A model generated the notes under the pieces. That model did no database searches. It saw only the letters and a list, made by a program, of their open reading frames with translations, and had not been told where the DNA came from. Source: Spirochaetes bacterium ADurb.Bin218 (lineage in GTDB: Bacteria > Spirochaetota > UBA4802 > UBA5550). Taken from it: a stretch of DNA of 64,000 bases. The translations under genes and the position numbers were made by a program. The DNA lies in NCBI GenBank assembly GCA_002069965.1, contig MWCI01000003.1, positions 1-64,000 of the forward strand, given 5' to 3'. Shown here piece after piece: positions 53,596-62,213 of the stretch. How positions within the stretch are numbered: the first letter of the stretch is position 1; each line of letters opens with the position of its first letter.

Positions 53596-54921
53596 CTATT
53601 TCATCTGCTGGTTGAGAATAAATTGTTTAAATCTCTGAGCTTGCTTAAAATCGGGCTTGATGCTTATAGCTTTGTCGCAGTCATCCAGGGCATGCTGAAT
53701 ATCTCCAAGGTCGTAATAGGTGAGGGCTCTACCGTAAAAGGTGTCAGGCCATAGGGGGTTGAGTTCAAGAGATTTATTAAAATCACGGAGCGATTCGTCA
53801 TATCGTTTGAGCATTCTATAGGCAAGTCCCCTATTTGTATATACCCTTGTGTCCCTGGGTTCCATCTCAATTGCTTTTGAGAAATCTTCAATTGCCTTTT
53901 CATATTCAGAGAGGGTAAAGTATACAAGACCCCTGTGGTTATATATGTAGTGGTTTGGTGAAACCAGCAAGAGCTGTGTATAAAGTTCCAGAGCGTCTTT
54001 GAGTCTGTTTTCCAGATGAGCATTCATTGCCTCAACAAGGAGATCATTCAGGTCGTGTTTATTGTTTGAATTATTTTGAGGCAGAGAAAATTTTTCTATT
54101 TTAGTTTCAATAGGAGCAGCTTCCATCTTTGATTCAATTAGTGACGTAAGATCCCCACTTTGTTTCAGCTTTTCCATTTTTTCTGGTATTGTGGAGACCT
54201 TGTCCATTAGCTTTTTGTGTCTTTCCTGAATGTCTTTGTATCGTTTCCTTTGGTAGTCTCTAATTTCCTGAAATATGGTATCCCCAAGGGATAGAGTTGC
54301 ATTAACCGCAATCATCTTACGTCTGATAGTATCTTCAACCTTATCTATGCTGGTTTTGTATATTAGCTCATGTTCAACCTCAGCCCAGGCGTCCTGAAGA
54401 ATTGTCCTCAGTTGGATTTCAACTCTCATGCTGCTGTATTTATCTTTAAATTTCTTTGATACATCAGAGGGAATAGTTATTATTAGATGTATTGAGTCAT
54501 ATCCAAATTCTCTTATAGAAAGCTCTCTTGATTTGTATTTTGTTTCAATAACATTAAAGCTCTCTTTAATGCGTCTTTCCACGCAGGTAAGATCTTCCAG
54601 AAAGGGAACAACAACCCTCAGTCCAATAATATCGGTTATTGCATCAAAAGGCGATTCTATTGGAGCATTTTGACTTTTAAGCAATATCTTTCTGTAGAGA
54701 GCATCAAAGGTTTTGACTCTGCCTTTGATTTGAGCCTTACAGTCGCTGCCTATTAAAGCGTTTTCTGTTTTTTTTATGAGCAGTTCCAGTAATTTTTGTA
54801 AATTTTTGCTATTCTTTTCATAAAGAGATTGGATTTTGGATTTATTTTCAATCCAATAGTCAAGTCTATAATTCATAACATCAGCCATTGGTTGTTTTTT
54901 CGATCGAAACAATTTACTCAT
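53596..54921 (-). CDS. RelA/SpoT-type synthetase domain fused to TPR repeats (441 aa)
   Basis: Residues about 60-215 are a RelA/SpoT nucleotidyltransferase of the small alarmone synthetase type: ITDIIGLRVVV, FGYDSIHLII and VEIQLRTILQDAWAEVEHEL (catalytic Glu in the EIQ motif). No HD hydrolase, TGS or ACT domains are present. A helical linker leads to three to four TPR units (about 290-435), e.g. YNHRGLVYFTLSEYEKAIED. It likely makes (p)ppGpp or related alarmones under control of TPR partners. It is in one transcription unit with the activator gene. Confidence 0.9.
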   Translation of the reverse strand: MSKLFRSKKQPMADVMNYRLDYWIENKSKIQSLYEKNSKNLQKLLELLIKKTENALIGSDCKAQIKGRVKTFDALYRKILLKSQNAPIESPFDAITDIIGLRVVVPFLEDLTCVERRIKESFNVIETKYKSRELSIREFGYDSIHLIITIPSDVSKKFKDKYSSMRVEIQLRTILQDAWAEVEHELIYKTSIDKVEDTIRRKMIAVNATLSLGDTIFQEIRDYQRKRYKDIQERHKKLMDKVSTIPEKMEKLKQSGDLTSLIESKMEAAPIETKIEKFSLPQNNSNNKHDLNDLLVEAMNAHLENRLKDALELYTQLLLVSPNHYIYNHRGLVYFTLSEYEKAIEDFSKAIEMEPRDTRVYTNRGLAYRMLKRYDESLRDFNKSLELNPLWPDTFYGRALTYYDLGDIQHALDDCDKAISIKPDFKQAQRFKQFILNQQMK

Positions 54922-55031
54922 AGTATAATATAACAGAAAATTTTTTCAATATATTTTATTATTTTGGAAAAAAAAGACTATAAAAGTTACTAAAGTAAAA
55001 TTCATACCAGTATTTATTCCCTAACTTTTTT

Positions 55032-55081
55032 AAAATAAAAATACTCTATTATCCCGTCACAGAAGGCTTCGGGGATAATAT
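55032..55081 (-). repeat. Dispersed repeat, copy B
   Basis: On the minus strand it runs atattatccc (55081 side) to a 23-base core at 55032-55054 identical to copy A at 41493-41515. Internal arms attatccc and gggataat (55048-55055 and 55072-55079) form a stem. It lies in the 54922-55253 gap, which has no gene. Confidence 0.8.
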
Positions 55082-55253
55082 GTTTTTGATTTGACACAAT
55101 ACTGCTTCACTATTCCCACCTCTGAGGCGTGTAAGGCTAAAAATTAAGTAATTAACATTGGAAATTTGTATAAAAATAGCTGAGAAAATTTAATTTTTTA
55201 TTGATTTAAAAAGATATTATTTTATTATAAACTAAAATATTTAGGAGCTTTAT

Positions 55254-55409
55254 ATGGCAGAGTATATATGCTATTGCTTTAAATATACAGAAGAAGATAT
55301 TATTTGCGACCTAAAAGAAAATGGACGGTCTACCATTCTGGAAAAAATAGTAAAAGCAAAGTCCGCTAATGGCTGCAATTGCAAGGTGAATCACCCACAG
55401 GGTAGGTGA
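55254..55409 (+). CDS. Small [2Fe-2S]-type protein, BFD/CopZ-N-like (51 aa)
   Basis: The protein begins MAEYICYCFKYTEEDIICDL and ends NGCNCKVNHPQGR. Cysteines at 6, 8, 18, 41 and 43 and the CYCF ... GRSTILEKI layout match the small (2Fe-2S)-binding domain of bacterioferritin-associated ferredoxin and the CopZ N-terminal domain. ATG 55254 follows TTAGGAGC. It would shuttle electrons or clusters. It is monocistronic before a terminator. Confidence 0.8.
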   Translation: MAEYICYCFKYTEEDIICDLKENGRSTILEKIVKAKSANGCNCKVNHPQGR

Positions 55410-55454
55410 TGTATAAGCGATGTCCGCCGTGTAGTGGACAATAATATGTAGATT

Positions 55455-55490
55455 AAAAAACTGCTCCATAATAAAAGGAGCAGTTTTTTT
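55455..55490. terminator. Bidirectional terminator between convergent genes
   Basis: Arms aaaaaactgctcc (55455-55467) and ggagcagtttttt (55477-55489) with a nine-base loop. It serves the small Fe-S gene and the crotonase gene. Confidence 0.93.
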
Positions 55491-55502
55491 GTGTAAGAAG
55501 GA

Positions 55503-56258
55503 TTATCCTTGAGTAAACATGAAGATAGGTGGTTTTCCTTCTTTTACCTGTTCGGGTTTGTAATCAAAGTATTCTGGATCTTCTTTTTCCATCTTGTCTA
55601 TGATGTGCTTGTATGTTCTTCTCTTCATCTCTGCAAGGGTATTTCTTGATTTATTAAAGGTTTTTCCAAAGGCTATTGCCTCTTTTAATGTAGATTCAGC
55701 ATCAGGGCATGCCTTCAGGATTACATTGTATTTCTCAAGCTCTGCTGCGCTCATTTTCTCGCCGGTCCATTTCATTCTGATAAAGAGATGATATGGCATA
55801 ATCCTTTTCATCCATTCAATCATTGAAGGAGCAAACTGGATCCCAAGGTCAACTTCTGGGAAGCAGAAATATCCTCTGTCTGAACGCATGAACCTGAAGT
55901 CGCATGCTCCAGCCAGCATTGCACCGTTTCCAAAGGCATGTCCTGTAATTGCAGCGATTGTTGGCACAGGAGACATGAGCATTGCCCTGAAAACCTCCCC
56001 ATTTCTATAGAGCCATTTGCTTATTCCAGGAAAGTCCTGGGCTTGCTGAGCCTTCATCATCCAGCCAAGATCTACACCAAGAGAAAAGTTTTTTGGATCG
56101 CTTGATGTTAGAACTATTGCTTTTATTTCTTTGTCAGCAAGGATCTCTTCATAGGTTGCAAGCATCGCTTCAGCCCATTCAGGATTGTGTCTGTTTTCAC
56201 CGTTGTTCATTATCATTATAGCAACAGTCTCGTCTTTTTTCCATTCAACTATAGCCAT
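55503..56258 (-). CDS. Enoyl-CoA hydratase/isomerase (crotonase) family protein (251 aa)
   Basis: The crotonase fold is shown by IKAIVLTSSDPKNFSLGVDL (oxyanion strand), ITGHAFGNGAMLAGACDFR (second oxyanion Gly) and FPEVDLGIQF. The usual hydratase Glu in the first position is not obvious, so isomerase, thioesterase-like or hydrolase activity is possible. It is 66 bases from the nitronate monooxygenase-like gene on the same strand. Confidence 0.88.
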   Translation of the reverse strand: MAIVEWKKDETVAIMIMNNGENRHNPEWAEAMLATYEEILADKEIKAIVLTSSDPKNFSLGVDLGWMMKAQQAQDFPGISKWLYRNGEVFRAMLMSPVPTIAAITGHAFGNGAMLAGACDFRFMRSDRGYFCFPEVDLGIQFAPSMIEWMKRIMPYHLFIRMKWTGEKMSAAELEKYNVILKACPDAESTLKEAIAFGKTFNKSRNTLAEMKRRTYKHIIDKMEKEDPEYFDYKPEQVKEGKPPIFMFTQG

Positions 56259-56324
56259 AACTCCTCCTTGTAATTTTTTGTTTATTATAAAATATTTCGC
56301 CCCTCAGCGAAATAGCATAAAGTG

Positions 56325-57362
56325 CTATTTAAGCTTTGTTCCAAGTTTTTCGTAGGCCTGTTTAGCCTCTTTTACTGTTCTATCTATGATCTGTTTTACT
56401 GTAAGGGTCTCGTGCATTATTCCAGCCACCTGACCAATGGGAAGAACTCCCTTTTTATTGTCCCCTTCCATTGTTCCTGCATAGAAGGCATCAAAGCCAA
56501 TGGCCATACGTGCCATCTGCATAGATCTCTTATATCCCATAAATAAAATAGCTATTGCAAGCTTAAGCCATGGAAATCCTAACATTTGTGCAATCTTCTT
56601 TGAACGGATAAGAGCACTAAAGGGATTGAGCCATTTCTTTGTGAGTCTTATGGCTCCTTCTGTTTTCATTACCCTTGCCATAAGGCCATCAACTTTATCT
56701 GTGTAGAGAGTGCTATAGACATCTGTTTCATTGGCCTTCGCCTTTTGTGATTCATGGACTGGGCTTTCAACTGAGTTCATGAATCTTGTGCCCATGGCAA
56801 TTCCGTCAGCACCAAGTATGAGAGCAGAAGCTAAACCTCTTCCATCTGCAAATCCACCTGCTGCGATAATTGGTATCTTGAGTTCATCTGCAATGCTTGG
56901 TATGAGAACCAGAGAAGTTACAGCTCCACCATGTCCTGCTGCCTCGTGGCCTGTTACAATAATTGCATCAGCTCCATCTCTTTGAGCTGCCAGAGCGTGT
57001 TTGAGAGTTGTTACAGTTGCTATGACTTTGCCGCCATATTCATGCACTGCCTTACAGATCCAGTCCCCTTTACCAAGAGCATAATTTACAACCGGGACTT
57101 TTTCTTTTATTATTACTTCTGCATTGCGCTCTGCTCCTGGGAAATAAAGAGTTACATTTGCTCCAAAGGGTTTTTTTGTAAGAGTTCGGGTCTTTCTTAT
57201 GGCCTCAAGGGTTTCCTCAGCAGTCATAACCCCTGTAGCAAGAATTCCAAGACCGCCAGCATTTGACACAGCTGCAACCAATTCTGGCATACTAATCCAA
57301 CTCATACCAGAGAGAATGATTGGATATTTTATGCCAAAAAGTTCTGTAATCCGTGTTTTCAT
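56325..57362 (-). CDS. Nitronate monooxygenase/FabK-like flavoprotein (345 aa)
   Basis: A FMN-dependent TIM barrel of the NMO/2-nitropropane dioxygenase family: GIKYPIILSGMSWISMPELV, the NAGGLGILATG loop, VTGHEAAGHGG (catalytic His) and IPIIAAGGFADG with GADGIAMGTRFM. Length and motifs also fit FabK enoyl-ACP reductases. In one unit with a crotonase, a role in acyl metabolism is possible, but not proven. Confidence 0.88.
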   Translation of the reverse strand: MKTRITELFGIKYPIILSGMSWISMPELVAAVSNAGGLGILATGVMTAEETLEAIRKTRTLTKKPFGANVTLYFPGAERNAEVIIKEKVPVVNYALGKGDWICKAVHEYGGKVIATVTTLKHALAAQRDGADAIIVTGHEAAGHGGAVTSLVLIPSIADELKIPIIAAGGFADGRGLASALILGADGIAMGTRFMNSVESPVHESQKAKANETDVYSTLYTDKVDGLMARVMKTEGAIRLTKKWLNPFSALIRSKKIAQMLGFPWLKLAIAILFMGYKRSMQMARMAIGFDAFYAGTMEGDNKKGVLPIGQVAGIMHETLTVKQIIDRTVKEAKQAYEKLGTKLK

Positions 57363-57562
57363 ATTTCTCCCCTTATTTAATAAGTGCTCATCAGCTTTGA
57401 CTGGAATAAAAATTTTTTTGTGACTTCACAGGCAAATCTGAATCTATATACAACTTATTGCATATAAGCTGCATATTTGCTATATGTCAAGTTAAAAACT
57501 TTAGAGAAGTTTTTCTCTCCTTTCAATTTCACTGTTAAGTGTAAGATTTTGTGGTTCAAAGA

Positions 57563-58942
57563 CTAAAGTAGCTTGCCACTTAAAATAATTTGCGCTATTG
57601 TAAAATATATTATGAGTCCTGTAACGTCCACAAGTGTTGCAACAAAGGGTGCAGAGGATGTTGCAGGGTCAAGTCGCAATTTTTTTAAAAGCAATGGAAG
57701 CATTGACCCAGCCAGTGTCCCCCACATGACAACCCCAATGAGCGATAATGTTACTACAAAGGCTACACTGAGCCAATGAGGTCCATAAATTCCTCCAAAG
57801 AGCTGCCATATAGATATTCTTATAAAGCCTATGATACCAAGTATAACTCCAAGAGATAGTCCAGAAAAAATTTCCCTTTTCATAACTTGCCACCAGTCCT
57901 TAACTCCAAATTCCTTTAGAGCAAGACCTCGTATTATCAGAGATGCAGCCTGAGAACCAGAGTTTCCCCCACTGGATATAATTAGTGGCACAAAAAGAGC
58001 CAGTACTACTGCTCGGGCAATTTCTTCTTCATAGACAGCCATTGCAGAGGCTGTGAGCATCTCACTTAAAAATAGAATTACAAGCCAGCTTGCTCTTTTG
58101 CGTATAAGCTCCGGTATTGGAGTTTGCATATATGAATCTTCAAGGGCCTCAATACCACCTATTTTGTGGATATCCTCTGTTGTCTCTTCTTCAGCAACTG
58201 TCAATATGTCGTCAATTGTTACTATACCTATGAGGCATCCCTCGTTGTCAATAACAGGCAATGCATAGCAATCGTACTTTTTAAAGGCCTCAACAGCAAC
58301 CTCCTGATCATCAGTTGCATTGAGATAAACAAATTTGTGATCCATTAACTTTGCTACAGTTCTGTCTGGAGGAGAAAGCAGTATTTGCCGTATATTTATA
58401 TCATCAATGAGCTTGCCATCATCGTCAACCACATAGATCATATCCAATGTTTCACTATCAGATCCATATTTTCGTATTTTATCCAGAACCTGCTCAACAG
58501 TCATATTCTCTTTGACAGAGATATACTCTGGCGTCATGAGACGGCCGACGCTGTCCTCAGGATAGCCAAGTAGAGTTTTGGCTATTTCTCTCTCTTCCTT
58601 TGGTAAAAGTGAGAGCATGTTCTTTACAACTGAATGAGGCAGCTCTTCAAAAAGAGATGTTCTGTCGTCAGGAGGAAGATTGTTTATAAAAGAGGCAACC
58701 TCTTTGTTGCCCATGAGTTCAAGTATATTTTTTTGTGAGTCCACAGAGAGATATTCGAAAACGTTCTGTGTAAGTTTTTTGGGAAGCAGTCGGAAAACCA
58801 TAAATTGAAAAGACTCTGGCAAAGAGGAAATAAGCTCTGCAACGTCAGCAGGGTGCCAGTCACTTATAATTTCTTTCACTGTTTGATAGTCTTTTTCATT
58901 AAGTAATTCCAGTATTTCAGGCAGCAGCAGTTTCCCTACCAT
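57563..58942 (-). CDS. mgtE: MgtE-type magnesium transporter (459 aa)
   Basis: Cytoplasmic MgtE_N superhelix (about 1-130), two CBS domains (about 135-255) that gate the channel by binding Mg2+, a connecting helix and five membrane helices (about 285-455) with the pore motif FVPLIISSGGNSGSQAASLI. Length is standard. Single gene. Confidence 0.96.
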   Translation of the reverse strand: MVGKLLLPEILELLNEKDYQTVKEIISDWHPADVAELISSLPESFQFMVFRLLPKKLTQNVFEYLSVDSQKNILELMGNKEVASFINNLPPDDRTSLFEELPHSVVKNMLSLLPKEEREIAKTLLGYPEDSVGRLMTPEYISVKENMTVEQVLDKIRKYGSDSETLDMIYVVDDDGKLIDDINIRQILLSPPDRTVAKLMDHKFVYLNATDDQEVAVEAFKKYDCYALPVIDNEGCLIGIVTIDDILTVAEEETTEDIHKIGGIEALEDSYMQTPIPELIRKRASWLVILFLSEMLTASAMAVYEEEIARAVVLALFVPLIISSGGNSGSQAASLIIRGLALKEFGVKDWWQVMKREIFSGLSLGVILGIIGFIRISIWQLFGGIYGPHWLSVAFVVTLSLIGVVMWGTLAGSMLPLLLKKLRLDPATSSAPFVATLVDVTGLIIYFTIAQIILSGKLL

Positions 58943-59129
58943 TGTATTCCTCCCCGTTAATTTCAGTAAAAGAAATTTTTTAAAATAATAACTTGCAAGC
59001 TATATTTAAAATATATCAAAAAAAAGTTTAAAGAGGCAAATAAATGATCAGTCACAGTCAAAATAAATCAAATAGTTTTACAAAGTAGTATAAATTGGAT
59101 AGAATAATGAATTTTTATAAAGAGATTAG

Positions 59130-59303
59130 CTAACTTACCTTTTTTTTAGCAGCCTTTAGAGAGCAGCCTATAACGTAAATTTCACCGTTTTTATCTCTTT
59201 GAGTTACATGCTGTTGGTTTTGTTTCCAGTAATTGCAGATGATAAATCCAAATTTATGATCAACATGGTGTTTACAGTCCAGGCATTTTTCCAGTTTAGT
59301 CAT
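59130..59303 (-). CDS. Small cysteine-motif protein (57 aa)
   Basis: It starts MTKLEKCLDCKHHVDHKFGF with cysteines at 7, 10, 23 and 47 and ends in a Lys-rich tail. The four Cys could bind zinc or a cluster. GAGGGGTAAC precedes the ATG at 59303, which supports translation. The family is not recognised. The gaps 58943-59129 and 59304-59419 hold nothing else that I can see. Confidence 0.6.
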   Translation of the reverse strand: MTKLEKCLDCKHHVDHKFGFIICNYWKQNQQHVTQRDKNGEIYVIGCSLKAAKKKVS

Positions 59304-59419
59304 TGTTACCCCTCGCTTCCCATTCTATTATATTTTTTAAATAAAAAGTAAATTTTCATTGGGGTATTTTTTGTCAATAAAAAGTTTTTTAAAATAGTAA
59401 ATTTTGATTATTTTATTTT

Positions 59420-60385
59420 TTAGCTAAAATCAGTAATAAATTGCACAGTTCGTCTTTCGTGCCAGTATTGGCCATCATCACTAAAAGTTATATACCCCAT
59501 GTGGCCTCCGTGTTTTGTAATTTCAAGAAAGAGATTTTTATTTGACTGTGCTTCTTTGATGGGATAGCATTCAGTTCCAAGAATTGGGTCGTCTGCTGAA
59601 TTTATTATTAATGCAGGAATTGTTATGCCACTGAGAAAATTTTTACAACTGCACTTTTTCCAGTAGTCCTCAGCATCACGAAAGCCATTGAGGGGTGCTG
59701 TAAATACATTGTCAAAGTCCCTCAATGTTTTGATAGAGTTTCTTTTTTCCCATATCTCTGGAGGAATTATATCCCTTTTCTCATCCATTTTTTTAAGTAA
59801 AGATATCAAAAACCTTTTAGCATAGATGTAGTTTTTTGCTTTATGAAGCTCAATGGATGAAGAGATGAGATCGCATGGTGCAGATATGGCAACTGCACTT
59901 TTAACTTTGGAATGCAAAGTGCTTCCCATTTCCCCTACATATTTAAGTGTAAGGTTTGCCCCAAGACTAAATCCCACAAGGGATATTTCTTTATAGTTTT
60001 TATGTTTTAAAATATATTGGATAACTGTATGCAGATCCTCTGTTTTGCCACTGTGATATGTCTCTGGTCTTTTATTTGGAACACCACTGCACCCTCTCAT
60101 GTTGAAGGCTATGCCATCATATCCTGCATTATGAAAGGCCTTAATCATGCCTTTGATATAATGTCTCTGGGAATTACCTTCAAGGCCGTGAGATAAAATT
60201 AAAGCTTTATCAGAGGAAATGGATGATATATCTATATCAATAAAATCGCCATCTGGTGTAGATATTCTCTCTCTTGTATAATTTATTCCATCAACTTTTC
60301 GAAACAGGGTGGGCACAACAGTTTGAACGTGGTTGTTTTTTAGAAGTATTGGTGGCCTGTAAGAGGAATTTTCAATTACTGGCAT
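59420..60385 (-). CDS. YheT-family alpha/beta hydrolase (321 aa)
   Basis: The nucleophile elbow GFSLGAN, the oxyanion loop SHGLEGNSQRHY, the acid in NSADDPILG and the His in KHGGHMGY form a full triad in the YheT/ABHD1-3 arrangement. NHVQTVVPTLFR near the start is also typical. Likely an esterase; substrate unknown. Confidence 0.92.
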   Translation of the reverse strand: MPVIENSSYRPPILLKNNHVQTVVPTLFRKVDGINYTRERISTPDGDFIDIDISSISSDKALILSHGLEGNSQRHYIKGMIKAFHNAGYDGIAFNMRGCSGVPNKRPETYHSGKTEDLHTVIQYILKHKNYKEISLVGFSLGANLTLKYVGEMGSTLHSKVKSAVAISAPCDLISSSIELHKAKNYIYAKRFLISLLKKMDEKRDIIPPEIWEKRNSIKTLRDFDNVFTAPLNGFRDAEDYWKKCSCKNFLSGITIPALIINSADDPILGTECYPIKEAQSNKNLFLEITKHGGHMGYITFSDDGQYWHERRTVQFITDFS

Positions 60386-60510
60386 AAAATAGCTCCCTAT
60401 TCATTTTATATTTTTGTATTATTTTAATTCAAAATGTTTAAGGTCGGATTAAGATATGCCTAAAAAACTTCAAATCATTTTTCGAACTTTTTATAAAAAA
60501 TGTCAAAAAT

Positions 60511-60942
60511 TTATCTGATCTTTTTGCCAAGTTCTTCATCGGCGCTGTATGTTGTCATATACCTCCTATAATCTTCGATTTTCGATGGATTTTTTGAGTC
60601 AACAGCTTTAAACATTTTTTCAAGGTAGTCACGGGAAAGCATGTCTCGGTTGGATTCATCGGTCTATAGTCTCACACACTCTTCTATGGAAAGCTCTCTG
60701 TAATCTTCAGCTAAAAAATCTTCAACTGTGAATCGCTTAGAGTCAATTTCCTGTTTAATTAAAGATTCAATTTGTTTTGTAGCAGTCAGGGCTATATCTT
60801 CTGCTTTGTCATAGTAAAAGTTATTGAGATAGTAGTGTTTGAGTCCAAAGTAAGATGCAATAATTACAATTGATAGTAAAGCAGAAAGTAAAAGAGATAG
60901 GCGTGCAATTATTTTGTAGGAAAGTTTCTGGCTTTTTTTCAT
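60511..60942 (-). pseudogene. Truncated dCache-type sensor with in-frame TAG
   Basis: The frame codes a cytoplasmic start, one membrane helix (about 12-33) and the first part of a periplasmic sensor (KAEDIALTATKQIESLIKQ). An in-frame TAG at 60664-60666 follows 92 codons, then reading continues 50 codons (SRDYLEKMFKAVDSKNPSKI), which match the next segment of dCache domains, to TAA. The rest of the sensor and any output domain are missing, so this is a decayed receptor or cyclase. Confidence 0.7.
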
Positions 60943-61050
60943 GTATACATACTCCCTTTAAGTTGCTCAATAAATTTTGATAGTAATAAAAAATATAATT
61001 TTTTAGGAAGTGTCAATAGGAAAGTTTTTTTTAGAGGTGCTGATATTTTT

Positions 61051-61087
61051 AAATTTTTGTGTCACCTTGATGGTGACACAAAAATTT
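61051..61087. terminator. Long stem-loop after the barrel gene
   Basis: Sixteen-base perfect arms (61051-61066 and 61072-61087, core gtgtcacc/ggtgacac) with a five-base loop. The outer ends are A/T rich, not a clean T tract. It ends the leftward barrel gene. Confidence 0.6.
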
Positions 61088-61091
61088 TAGC

Positions 61092-61939
61092 TTAAAAAGC
61101 AAATTCCTTTGCAACGTTTATATAAAATTCAGCATAGCCTGCGCCAGCCACGTTATCATTACCAGCTTCTTTAAAGGTGCTTGCTGTTATATCCATAGTT
61201 AGTCCAGCAATTACAGAAAGTCCAATATCCTCAAAGGCCAATCCTGCACCAATATCAAAGCCAAAGCCAGCTGTCTGATCTTTGGTTATGTTTGCTTTTA
61301 CTCCATTCTCTTTTAATGTATTTACAGGGGTGTTTGCATACCAAAGTCCTGTTTGTAGAGCAAGGGAGAAGAGTCCCAGAGGAAATGTGCTTAAATCTTT
61401 AAAGCCAATAATCCAGCCCTTTCCAGATAGTTCATATTCACCGTCGCTACTTGGCATTTTTATTGAGTCAAGGGTAATATAGTCAATCTTTCTCAGAATC
61501 TGTACCCTCCGTAGATATTTGTGTATCCCATATCCCCTGCTTCTGTAAAGGCCTTTATTCCAAGAAGAAAAGTCCATGTGGAAAAATTACCGTCACCATA
61601 GCTTTTGTATTCATGTTCAGTGCCACTTATGGTCTCTTTCCATTCCATGTCATTGAAGCTGGCCCTTGTGTAGTTTATTCCAAAGGAAATTATGCTATAG
61701 TTAAACATTGCACCAAGAAACAGAGCTCCCCCTGGGCCTGTGCCAAGATCCCCTTCATCTGGTATCATTCCAGATTCAACTGTTGAATCTGGAATGATAC
61801 CAGATGTTGTCGCACCATAGCCAAGCCCACCATTTATTATGAGGCCAGAATCTGTGCTATTTACATCCTGTGCCAGTATGGGCAAGGCTAAAAATGGAAG
61901 AGTCATTGCCAGCATAAATTTGAGGATGATTTTTTTCAT
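61092..61939 (-). pseudogene. Outer-membrane beta-barrel protein with frameshift
   Basis: The first frame starts at ATG 61939 after AAAGGAG with signal peptide MKKIILKFMLAMTLPFLALP and runs to TGA at 61493 (…NIYGGYRF). The rest of the barrel continues in another frame from about 61505 to 61092 (RKIDYITLDSIKMPSSDGEY … INVAKEFAF, with a C-terminal aromatic Phe as in barrels). Both parts have alternating beta strands. A one-base loss or two-base gain near 61495-61505 would explain it. Inside lies a 51-base perfect palindrome. Confidence 0.75.
61756..61806. repeat. 51-base perfect inverted repeat inside the barrel gene
   Basis: The 25-base arms 61756-61780 and 61782-61806 are exact complements around one T (61781). 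The arm core is ggtatcattccagattcaac. Both arms are translated (SGIIPDS and SGMIPDE on the minus strand). Confidence 0.97.
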
Positions 61940-62213
61940 AAATATTTCTCCTTTTTGAAAGTTTATTATAATAATAATATATAAAAATTGAGATGTCAAA
62001 TAAAATTTATTTTATGATTTAATCAGCAGGTTCACTTAGGTAAGGTTAAGTTAACCCATCTGTGTTTTTTTGGATTTTTGTTTTAAAAAAATTTTCTTTA
62101 TCTGATTTATTTCTTGAAATTATTCTTAAAAAGAGCTTATATAAAATCACGGTGTAGTGGAATTTTAGTTTTCTACACTTTACAGAAAAAATTACTTGAG
62201 AGGGGGCTTTGTT

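Noticed and set aside
60664-60666. TAG as a pyrrolysine or selenocysteine site
   Set aside because: There is no supporting structure or gene in the window, and the gene is also truncated downstream, which fits decay better.
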